A stretch of 64,000 nt of DNA from Roseburia hominis A2-183 (GTDB lineage: Bacteria; Bacillota; Clostridia; Lachnospirales; Lachnospiraceae). The stretch lies in NCBI RefSeq assembly GCF_000225345.1, contig NC_015977.1, forward strand, positions 1,285,501-1,349,500, read 5' to 3'. This document shows positions 16,618 through 23,717 of the stretch, piece by piece. Position numbers and translations under genes: made by a program. The stretch's first letter is position 1. Each line of letters opens with the position of its first letter. Below the pieces are notes generated by a model. It saw only the letters and a list, made by a program, of their open reading frames with translations. It was not told the DNA's origin and did no database searches.

Positions 16618-19278
16618 GTGAGTGACAAAGCGAATATTGCAGCAGCAGTTCTGGCACATGTAGATGCCGGGAAGACAACTTTATCGGAGGCACTGCTCTA
16701 TGAGAGCGGAATGATCCGCAGGGCGGGCCGTGTGGACAACAAGGATGCGTTTCTGGATACCTTTGCGCTTGAGAAGGAGAGAGGAATCACCATTTTTTCC
16801 AAGCAGGCGGTATTAAAGCTGCCGGAGGAGACGGTCACGCTTTTAGATACGCCGGGGCATGTGGATTTTTCGGCGGAGATGGAGCGGACGCTTCAGGTGT
16901 TGGATTATGCGATTCTTGTCATCAGCGGGGCGGACGGTGTGCAGGCGCATACGAGGACGCTGTTTGGGCTTCTGGCGAAGTATGAGGTGCCGGTGTTTTT
17001 GTTCGTGAACAAGATGGACCAGCCGGGAACGGATCAGGAGGCGCTGCTCCTGGAATTGAAAAAGGAACTGCATGAGAACTGCGTGGATTTTTCGGATCAG
17101 GAGAGCGCGGCTTTTGCGGAAAATGTGGCGGTGTGCGATGAGCAGGTCTTAGAGCAGTATCTGGCAGGGGAAGCGGTCGGAACGGAGCAGATCAGAAAGC
17201 TGATCCGGGAACGTAAGCTGTTTCCGTGCTATTTCGGATCTGCGCTCAAGATGCAGGGGGTGAAGGAGTTTCTGGCGGACTTTATCCGGTATGCCAGTAT
17301 CCCGGCCTGCGGGGAGACATTCGGCGCGCGGGTATTTAAGATTGCACGGGATGCGCAGGGAAACCGCCTGACCTACTTAAAAGTGACCGGTGGAAGCTTA
17401 AAAGTCAGACAGGTCATCGGGGAGGAGAAGATCAACCAGATCCGCATTTATTCCGGCGAAAAATATGAGACGGCAGAGGAAGTTGGCGCCGGAGGCATCT
17501 GTGCGGTCACGGGTCTGCTTCACACATTCCCGGGGGAGGGACTTGGCGCAGAGAAAGCGTCCAGGCTGCCGGTGTTAGAGCCGGTACTGACTTATCAGAT
17601 CATACTGCCGGAAGAGGTAAGCCCGGCAGTCATGCTTCCCAGACTGCGGGAACTTGAGGAGGAGGAACCGCAGCTTCACATTGTGTGGGATGAGACCTTA
17701 AAAGAGATCCAGGTGCAGGTGATGGGGGAAGTACAGATCGAGGTTTTGAGCGAACTGATCCGTCAGCGCTACGGAGTGCAGGTCACATTTGGCGCCGGAA
17801 GGATTGTATACAAGGAGACCATTGCAGGTACGGTGGAGGGCGTGGGACATTTTGAACCGCTCCGCCATTACGCCGAGGTGCATCTTTTGCTTGAACCGGG
17901 AGAGCCGGGAAGCGGGCTCGTATTTGAGACGGACTGCAGCGAAGATGTGCTCGACCGCAACTGGCAGCGGCTGGTGCTCACCCATCTAAGAGAGAAGGAA
18001 CACGTCGGTGTGCTGACAGGATCGGCGCTTGCGGATATGAAGATCACGCTCGTTGCCGGACGCGCGCACACAAAGCACACGGAGGGCGGTGATTTCAGGC
18101 AGGCAACCTATCGTGCGCTGCGTCAGGGACTGATGCAGGCGGAAACGGTGCTGCTGGAGCCGTGGTATGATTTCAGACTCTCGCTTCCGGCAGGAGCGGT
18201 CGGACGCGCCATGAATGATATCGACCGCATGAAGGGAACGATTGCCTACAGTGCAGACGGCTGCATTGTGGGAAGTGCGCCCGTGTCCGCCATGCAGAAT
18301 TACCAGCGTGAGGTGATGGCATACACCGCGGGAGAGGGGAAGCTTTCGGTTGCCTTAAAGGGATATTTTCCCTGTCACAACACGGAGGAAGTGGTGGCGC
18401 AGATCGGGTATGATGCCCAGAGTGATCTGGAGAATACGGCGGATTCTGTATTCTGTGCGCACGGAGCAGGATTCATTGTGCCGTGGGATCAGGTGTTTTC
18501 CTATATGCACCTGCCGCCGGTGCTCGGGCAGGATAAGAACGGGGAGGAATGGTATCCCGGACAGTGGCTGCCGGATGCGGCGAATTTCCACGCAAAGACG
18601 GGGGAGGAAGAAGCCTGGATCGGCACGGAAGAGATTGACAGAATCCTTGACCGGACATACAATGCTAATAAGAGAGACAAAGATGCCGGCGCAACGAACG
18701 GCTATAAAAAGAAGCGCATCATAGAAAGCAGTCCCGCTTCTGCTTCCGGAGGCGGGAAGCAGAAGGATGCCGGCGTGGAATATCTGCTGGTGGACGGCTA
18801 TAATGTGATTTTTGCGTGGCAGGAACTTGCGGAACTTGCCAGAGTGAATATGGATAGCGCGCGCGGGCGGCTTTTGGATATTCTCTGCAACTATCAGGGA
18901 ATCCGCAGATGTGAGCTGATTGTGGTATTCGATGCGTACCGTGTCGAGGGACATCAGACGGAAGCGTGTGATTATCACAATATTCATGTGGTGTACACGA
19001 AGGAGGCGGAGACGGCGGACGCGTATATTGAGCGTTTCGCCCATGAACACGCGTCGAGATACCGCGTGACGGTTGCCACTTCCGACGGGCTGGAGCAGAT
19101 TATTATCCGCGGAGCCGGATGCATCCTGCTCTCGGCGAGAGAGTTTGAGCAGGAAGTAAAGGAGAAGAACCGGCAGCTGCAGGCAGAGTACGACAGCAGA
19201 AAAGACCATGGAAAGGTCTATCTGCGGGATCAGATGCCAAGCCAGGTGCTTGACGGATCTTTGGAGGAACAGCAGTAA
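16618..19278 (+). CDS. TetM/EF-G-like translational GTPase fused to a C-terminal Rae1/YacP-like NYN nuclease domain
   Basis: 886 residues in two parts. Residues 1 to about 660 form an EF-G/ribosome-protection-type GTPase: P-loop AHVDAGKTTL (13-22), switch region ERGITI (54-59), DTPGH (77-81), FVNKMD, then the beta-barrel and EF-G-like domains. Residues from about 720 to 870 are an NYN/PIN-like domain resembling Rae1 (YacP): YLLVDGYNVIFAW with Asp726, VVFDAYRVEG, YTKEAETADAYIE and VATSDGLEQ, keeping the acidic residues expected for metal-dependent RNA cleavage. A linker of about 50 residues joins them. Rae1 cleaves mRNA in the ribosomal A site and TetM-type GTPases bind the same site, so the fusion probably acts on stalled ribosomes. 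GTG start after GGAG. Plain TetM proteins are about 640 residues. Confidence 0.88.
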   Translation: MSDKANIAAAVLAHVDAGKTTLSEALLYESGMIRRAGRVDNKDAFLDTFALEKERGITIFSKQAVLKLPEETVTLLDTPGHVDFSAEMERTLQVLDYAILVISGADGVQAHTRTLFGLLAKYEVPVFLFVNKMDQPGTDQEALLLELKKELHENCVDFSDQESAAFAENVAVCDEQVLEQYLAGEAVGTEQIRKLIRERKLFPCYFGSALKMQGVKEFLADFIRYASIPACGETFGARVFKIARDAQGNRLTYLKVTGGSLKVRQVIGEEKINQIRIYSGEKYETAEEVGAGGICAVTGLLHTFPGEGLGAEKASRLPVLEPVLTYQIILPEEVSPAVMLPRLRELEEEEPQLHIVWDETLKEIQVQVMGEVQIEVLSELIRQRYGVQVTFGAGRIVYKETIAGTVEGVGHFEPLRHYAEVHLLLEPGEPGSGLVFETDCSEDVLDRNWQRLVLTHLREKEHVGVLTGSALADMKITLVAGRAHTKHTEGGDFRQATYRALRQGLMQAETVLLEPWYDFRLSLPAGAVGRAMNDIDRMKGTIAYSADGCIVGSAPVSAMQNYQREVMAYTAGEGKLSVALKGYFPCHNTEEVVAQIGYDAQSDLENTADSVFCAHGAGFIVPWDQVFSYMHLPPVLGQDKNGEEWYPGQWLPDAANFHAKTGEEEAWIGTEEIDRILDRTYNANKRDKDAGATNGYKKKRIIESSPASASGGGKQKDAGVEYLLVDGYNVIFAWQELAELARVNMDSARGRLLDILCNYQGIRRCELIVVFDAYRVEGHQTEACDYHNIHVVYTKEAETADAYIERFAHEHASRYRVTVATSDGLEQIIIRGAGCILLSAREFEQEVKEKNRQLQAEYDSRKDHGKVYLRDQMPSQVLDGSLEEQQ

Positions 19279-19302
19279 TTTTGTTCCGGAATGGAGATTG
19301 GA

Positions 19303-19551
19303 ATGAGAAGGGAAGAAGAAGTCAGACTGACACATTCGGGTATCTTTGCAAAAGACGGCAGACGCTGTGTGTCTGTGCGTTTTGAGCGGGGAAGGGATGT
19401 CGCGGAAGCCATATTGCCGGCATGCCGCGTGACGAAGAATGAGGGCTTTACGGACGAAGAAGTCCGCGGACTGGAGCAGTATCTGGAGAGTAAAAATGAT
19501 GAGATTTTTGCAAAGGCAAAGGAAATCAATCCGATCAGGGGAATTCTTTAA
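19303..19551 (+). CDS. Small protein of unknown function
   Basis: 82-residue soluble protein with no motif I recognise. The ATG at 19303 has GGAG six bases upstream and is preferred over an in-frame ATG at 19291. The sequence has a strand-rich N-terminal half (VRLTHSGIFAKDGRRCVSVRFER) and a helical C-terminal half (TDEEVRGLEQYLES). It starts 24 bases after the GTPase-NYN gene and its end overlaps the next gene, so it belongs to the same operon. Confidence 0.6.
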   Translation: MRREEEVRLTHSGIFAKDGRRCVSVRFERGRDVAEAILPACRVTKNEGFTDEEVRGLEQYLESKNDEIFAKAKEINPIRGIL

Positions 19552-20005
19552 ATGCCATCTCTGCCTTTTGCTCATAGCCGCGATGCTTGTGGCGGCGGCA
19601 CTGCCAAACGGAGTGCGGGAGTCCGGACCTTTGGACAGTGTGAAGCGGATGGGGCAGACCGGTGGACAGGAATTTTGTCCGGACCGTAAGCAGACCGGCA
19701 CCATGGTCGCGTCACCGAACGAGGAGCGCCCGGAAGTGGAAGCCGCAGGCAGGGAACTGAGTGAGGCGCATGTCATAGAGACGCTGAGGCAGAAGAGTGC
19801 CTACCGCTACCGGAATGTCCAGCAGCTTCGGCTCCTAGTGTGGCTTCTGGAATGTGGTCTGGCGGGACTTTTGGGCGCGCTGTTTCTTTTGGCGGGGAGA
19901 GAGCGCGGGCAGCAGTGGGAACTGATTCCCTCGGGAAGAAGGATTGTAGCATACATAAGGAGGGCCGACGGAAAAAAGAACGGCCTTGTATCCTCCATAA
20001 AATAG
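19496..20005 (+). CDS. Unknown membrane-associated protein
   Basis: About 169 residues from the ATG at 19496, which has GGAGAG seven bases upstream; the frame is open further upstream but lies inside the preceding gene. There are two hydrophobic segments: one near residues 20-36 (CHLCLLLIAAMLVAAALP) and one near 120-142 (LRLLVWLLECGLAGLLGALF). The region between is hydrophilic, likely outside the membrane, and the C-terminus is basic. I recognise no family. It overlaps the 19303 gene by 56 bases in another frame, which lowers confidence slightly. Confidence 0.5.
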   Translation: MMRFLQRQRKSIRSGEFFKCHLCLLLIAAMLVAAALPNGVRESGPLDSVKRMGQTGGQEFCPDRKQTGTMVASPNEERPEVEAAGRELSEAHVIETLRQKSAYRYRNVQQLRLLVWLLECGLAGLLGALFLLAGRERGQQWELIPSGRRIVAYIRRADGKKNGLVSSIK

Positions 20006-20035
20006 CAATTATTATTTTATGAGAGGATAAAAACT

Positions 20036-20179
20036 ATGAATATTTTAATATGGATTCTGATGATCGTTGGTGGAGCAGCCGGAATGTTATCGACTGCATA
20101 TCTGGTGCTGGCTATGCCGGTAATCTTTGGATGGAAAGTATACCGCAAGTTCAAGTATCACATCGGTCTGTATGATTAG
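20036..20179 (+). CDS. Small single-span membrane protein
   Basis: 47 residues, starting MNILIWILMIVGGAAGML and ending in a basic tail, VYRKFKYHIGLYD. One long or two short hydrophobic stretches fill residues 2-33. An AGAGG site lies nine bases before the ATG, and a terminator follows the stop. The shape, strong ribosome site and position as last gene of the operon make it a likely real microprotein; its role is unknown. Confidence 0.55.
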   Translation: MNILIWILMIVGGAAGMLSTAYLVLAMPVIFGWKVYRKFKYHIGLYD

Positions 20180-20217
20180 AAGAAACGGGAGTTTTGGCTC
20201 CCGGGGCAAAAGAGGAA

Positions 20218-20250
20218 GTCATCCGGCAGGAACGGATGGCTTTTTCTTTT
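20218..20250 (+). terminator. Rho-independent terminator
   Basis: CATCCG and CGGATG enclose a seven-base loop, followed by GCTTTTTCTTTT. A second small hairpin (GGGAG/CTCCC) lies just before it near 20187-20202. Confidence 0.75.
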
Positions 20251-20336
20251 GTGCATCAAACTACAACCGGAAAAGTGTGCGAAGAATAAAAAGGAGGATG
20301 TATGGGCATCCTTGAAAGAAAAGGCAGGTGTGAAAG

Positions 20337-21437
20337 ATGGAGAGCATACGCAGATTGCATGAGGAAATATTAAAAAGAGAGCACAAAGCGGAGAAACAGA
20401 GGAAAGAAGAAATGCGATATGATCAGATGGACTGTCTGCTTTTGGCGGGAGAAGAAAAGACGGAGCGCACAATTCCGGTCTGTGAGACGGTCTTTCCGGA
20501 AAAGTTCGCGGATTTAAATGCGGTGCGCGAAGTGCTGCTTACACCGGAAAAACAGGTATATGCGCTGATTGCGCCGGCATTTATGGGACAGTTTGGAGAG
20601 GGGGTCTCCCCGGGAGCAATCCGTGCGGCATTGAAACGCGCGGGATTTTCCGGGATGGTGGAGGTGGCGGTATTTGCCGACATTTTAACCTTGAAGGAAG
20701 CGCTTGAATTTGACCGCCATGTGAACCGGGATACGGATTTTTTGCTTACGAGCTGCTGCTGTCCGGTCTGGGTGTCCATGATCCGCAATATTTACGGGGA
20801 ACTGGTACCGTATATGCCGGGGGCGGTGTCTCCGATGATCGCTGCGGGCAGGGCGGTGAAAAAGATGCATCCGGATGCCGTCACCGTGTTTATCGGTCCG
20901 TGCCTTGCCAAGAAAAAGGAGGCGAAGGAGCCGGATATCTGCGATGCGATTGATGTGGTGCTGACCTTTCAGGAGACGGCGATGCTGTTTGAGGCAATGG
21001 GGATTGCGCCGCAGCAGATGGAGGAGGATGCAAGCGAACATTCTTCGGGAGCAGGCAGAATCTATGCGCGGACCGGAGGCGTCAGCGAGGCGGTCGTGCG
21101 GACGGTAGAACAACTTCACCCGGGACGGAAAATTGCGGTCCGCCCCATGCAGGCGGATGGCGGAAAGGCGTGTAAGCAGATGATTGAGGCAATCCAGGAG
21201 GGGAAGACGGAGGCTAATTTTTTTGAGGGAATGGGATGCGTCGGAGGCTGTGTCGGAGGACCGCGGGCGCTGCTGCCGCGCGAAGAGGGCAGTGCCTACG
21301 TGGATCATTACGGAAAAGAGGCATTGTATCAGACACCTCTGGAGAACCCTTATGTAATCGAATTGCTTGAAAAGCTGGGATTTTCCACCGTGGAGGATTT
21401 TCTGGAAAAAAGTGATCTTCTCACGCGCCATTTTTAA
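20337..21437 (+). CDS. Stand-alone [FeFe]-hydrogenase H-cluster domain protein
   Basis: 366 residues covering only the H-cluster domain of [FeFe]-hydrogenases. The three cysteine motifs are present: LTSCCCPVW (Cys140-142, with an extra Cys compared with the usual TSCCP), GPCLAKKKE (Cys189) and GMGCVGGCVGGP (Cys301 and Cys305). There is no N-terminal ferredoxin-like iron-sulfur domain and no PAS, kinase or phosphatase domain. No maturation genes (hydE, hydF, hydG) lie in this window. It could be a small catalytic hydrogenase fed by a separate ferredoxin or a redox/hydrogen sensor. A 23-codon open frame with a very strong ribosome site (20302-20373) overlaps the start. Confidence 0.8.
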   Translation: MESIRRLHEEILKREHKAEKQRKEEMRYDQMDCLLLAGEEKTERTIPVCETVFPEKFADLNAVREVLLTPEKQVYALIAPAFMGQFGEGVSPGAIRAALKRAGFSGMVEVAVFADILTLKEALEFDRHVNRDTDFLLTSCCCPVWVSMIRNIYGELVPYMPGAVSPMIAAGRAVKKMHPDAVTVFIGPCLAKKKEAKEPDICDAIDVVLTFQETAMLFEAMGIAPQQMEEDASEHSSGAGRIYARTGGVSEAVVRTVEQLHPGRKIAVRPMQADGGKACKQMIEAIQEGKTEANFFEGMGCVGGCVGGPRALLPREEGSAYVDHYGKEALYQTPLENPYVIELLEKLGFSTVEDFLEKSDLLTRHF

Positions 21438-21477
21438 ATGCAGTAAGTATTGTTCAGGGGCATGCATTTAAAATGCG

Positions 21478-21506
21478 TTGCCGGGGGGGACGGTTCGTGC
21501 TACAAT
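21478..21506 (+). promoter_or_regulatory. Sigma-A promoter of the RsmF-like gene
   Basis: TTGCCG and TACAAT with a 17-base spacer, 38 bases before the start codon. A hairpin without a T run (CATTTTTAAATGC/GCATTTAAAATG, 21429-21475) lies just upstream. Confidence 0.6.
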
Positions 21507-21544
21507 AGGCGGCAGAGAATCATGCAGAGACAAAGGAGAGAAAG

Positions 21545-22954
21545 ATGCTGCCACAGGAATTTTTGGAACGGATGGAGAACATGCTGGGGGAGGAGTATCC
21601 TGCATTTTTAAAAAGCTATGATATAGCGCGCTACCAGGCGCTGCGCTTGAATCCGCAGAAGGGGGACGACGCGTCATTTTTAAACCGCATGGTATTCTCG
21701 CTGGAGCGTGTACCGTGGGCAGAGCATGGCTACTATTACACGGCGCAGGATACGCCGGGAAAACATCCGTATCACGAAGCCGGCGTATATTATATCCAGG
21801 AGCCGAGCGCCATGGCTCCGGCAGCGTATCTGACGCAGCAGATGGCAGACGGTGCGGGCGAGCGGATTCTTGATTTGTGCGCGGCACCGGGAGGAAAAAG
21901 CACGCAGATTGCGGCGGCGATGGCAGGCAGGGGAATCCTCATCAGCAATGAGATCCATCCGGCGAGGGCAAAGATTCTCTCGGAGAATATCGAGCGCATG
22001 GGAATTGCCAATGCGGTGGTGACGAATGAGACGCCGCAGCGCCTCGCAGAACATTTCAGTGAGTATTTTACCAGAATCATGGTGGACGCACCGTGTTCCG
22101 GCGAGGGGATGTTCCGGAAGAACGAGGAGGCGTGTGAGCAGTGGAGCACACAGAATGTAGAACTGTGTGCCGACAGACAGGATGAGATCTTAGACTGCGC
22201 GGCATCCATGCTTGCGGGCGGCGGGAGACTGGTCTATTCGACCTGCACATTTGCACCGGCGGAAGACGAGGGAAGTATCGGGCGATTCCTGGAGAGACAT
22301 CCGGAATTCTACGTGGAGGAGGTGCCGCTTGCGGAGGGAATGTCGCACGGACTGGGAGAACTTTCCGCGACGATCCGTCTGTGGCCGCATAAGCTTCGCG
22401 GGGAAGGACATTATGTGGCGGTGCTGCGCAAGGAGGGAACGCTTGCGGACGGCGGATCGGGTCTGTTAAAGAACGGGTATGAGAACGGACTTGCGGCAGG
22501 AGATTCTAAGAGCGCTGCGGCGGGCATCCCGGAATATCTGGCATTTGCCGGGGAGACTTTCGCCGGGGACGCATTGGAGAAGTATGCAGGACGGGAGTGC
22601 CGCTATCTGAAATTCGGCGAGCAGCTCTACCGGATCCCGGAGGGCATGCCGTCGGTAAAAGGTCTTAAGGTGCTGCGCCCGGGACTGCATCTGGGAACGG
22701 CGAAGAAAGGCAGATTTGAGCCTTCACACGCACTTGCGCTCACACTTCATGCGGCGGATGTTTTACATACGATGGATCTTCCTTCGGACGGGCGGGAGAT
22801 CCGTGGATACCTAAACGGGGAGACGTTCCCGGCGCAGGGAGAAAAGGGCTGGTATTTAATCACGGTGGACGGATACAGTACCGGCTGGGGAAAGCTCGCG
22901 GGCGGAATCATGAAGAATCATTACCCGAAGGGACTGCGAAAACGGCTTTACTAG
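21545..22954 (+). CDS. RsmF/NOP-type rRNA cytosine-5 methyltransferase
   Basis: 469 residues. The SAM-dependent methyltransferase core (about 95-300) shows LDLCAAPGGKST for SAM binding, DAPCSGEGMFRKN with the release Cys, and YSTCTFAPAEDE with the catalytic Cys of RNA m5C methylases. The C-terminal 150 residues fit the RsmF-type extension with a PUA-like end (KGLKVLRPGLHLG). The family methylates C1407 or neighbouring cytosines of 16S rRNA; which base is modified here cannot be told. It has its own promoter and AAAGGAG site. Confidence 0.88.
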   Translation: MLPQEFLERMENMLGEEYPAFLKSYDIARYQALRLNPQKGDDASFLNRMVFSLERVPWAEHGYYYTAQDTPGKHPYHEAGVYYIQEPSAMAPAAYLTQQMADGAGERILDLCAAPGGKSTQIAAAMAGRGILISNEIHPARAKILSENIERMGIANAVVTNETPQRLAEHFSEYFTRIMVDAPCSGEGMFRKNEEACEQWSTQNVELCADRQDEILDCAASMLAGGGRLVYSTCTFAPAEDEGSIGRFLERHPEFYVEEVPLAEGMSHGLGELSATIRLWPHKLRGEGHYVAVLRKEGTLADGGSGLLKNGYENGLAAGDSKSAAAGIPEYLAFAGETFAGDALEKYAGRECRYLKFGEQLYRIPEGMPSVKGLKVLRPGLHLGTAKKGRFEPSHALALTLHAADVLHTMDLPSDGREIRGYLNGETFPAQGEKGWYLITVDGYSTGWGKLAGGIMKNHYPKGLRKRLY

Positions 22955-23007
22955 CACAACACCGACTCTGTAATGCAGTACAATAAGAGCAGGAAAGGGA
23001 GCGCAGT

Positions 23008-23613
23008 GTGGAACGAAGATACATAGAGAGCCGGCTCTGGACCTGTCTGACAAGTGTGTTTTTAGAACAGGTCAGGAGCCGGTATCATTTTGAGGAAAAA
23101 GATAAGGCGCTTTTGAAGGGTGTGGCATCCGATCTGGCGGGCTGCCTGAAATGGAAGGAAGCGGCGTATCTGATGTTTGAGGATGGGACGGATACGGTAC
23201 GCCGGGCGACTGCGGTTGTGACGCTTGGAAGCGATGTGGACCTGCTGCAGGAACGCTACCAGAACACCGGACGCATGCTGGAAAGCTATATGCTTGAGAG
23301 TATCGGCGGAGAACTTCTGATGTTAGGCTATGGCATGCTGGAGGCATGGATACGGGAGAATACCGGGTATCAGGTGGCGGCATATCATTTTTTCGGTGAT
23401 GACGAAGCACATCCGCTGTCTGCGATGCCGGAGATCTTAGCGCGGGCAAAACAGCACAAGGTCGTCTGTACGGCAGGGTATTGCCTGAAACCGAAGAAAA
23501 GCGTGGTGTTTGAGATGGAGCTTGCGCCGGCGGAGGCGTGCGGGGAGACGGCACATGGCGGCAGAATCTGCGCACATTGCAGCAGGAGGGACACATGCCC
23601 GAACCGTAGGTAG
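23008..23613 (+). CDS. Protein resembling the MetH (B12-dependent methionine synthase) activation domain
   Basis: 201 residues. The segment VTLGSDVDLLQERYQNTGR near residues 72-90, the helix that follows (MLESIGGELLMLGYGML), the KPKKSVVFEMEL strand and the terminal CAHCSRRDTCPNRR cluster match stand-alone activation-domain proteins common in clostridia, as I recall them. Those are thought to help reactivate or handle corrinoid proteins. The N-terminus differs from MetH itself. GTG start after AAAGGGAG. It follows the rRNA methylase by 53 bases with no clear functional link. Confidence 0.6.
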   Translation: MERRYIESRLWTCLTSVFLEQVRSRYHFEEKDKALLKGVASDLAGCLKWKEAAYLMFEDGTDTVRRATAVVTLGSDVDLLQERYQNTGRMLESYMLESIGGELLMLGYGMLEAWIRENTGYQVAAYHFFGDDEAHPLSAMPEILARAKQHKVVCTAGYCLKPKKSVVFEMELAPAEACGETAHGGRICAHCSRRDTCPNRR

Positions 23614-23668
23614 AACTGCACTTTCAGGGGGAAAAATGAAAAATTGCAGTGGAAAGTTTTTCAAATCC

Positions 23669-23677
23669 TGTTATAAT
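23669..23677 (+). promoter_or_regulatory. Extended -10 promoter of the hybrid kinase gene
   Basis: TGTTATAAT is a perfect extended -10 element, 40 bases before the start; the -35 region is weak, as is common for this class. Confidence 0.55.
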
Positions 23678-23717
23678 AAAGCATAGTTTGTTTTTTTGAA
23701 ATAAAGGAGTATGCAGA

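Noticed and set aside
16618..19278. Calling the large GTPase a tetracycline resistance determinant.
   Set aside because: It is about 250 residues longer than TetM/TetO, carries a nuclease-like domain and lies in a housekeeping-like operon; similarity to ribosome-protection proteins alone does not show resistance.
18355..19776. Open frame of 473 codons on the - strand.
   Set aside because: It lies antisense to the GTPase-NYN gene and its small neighbours, has no ribosome site and an unprotein-like composition rich in Ser, Arg and His.
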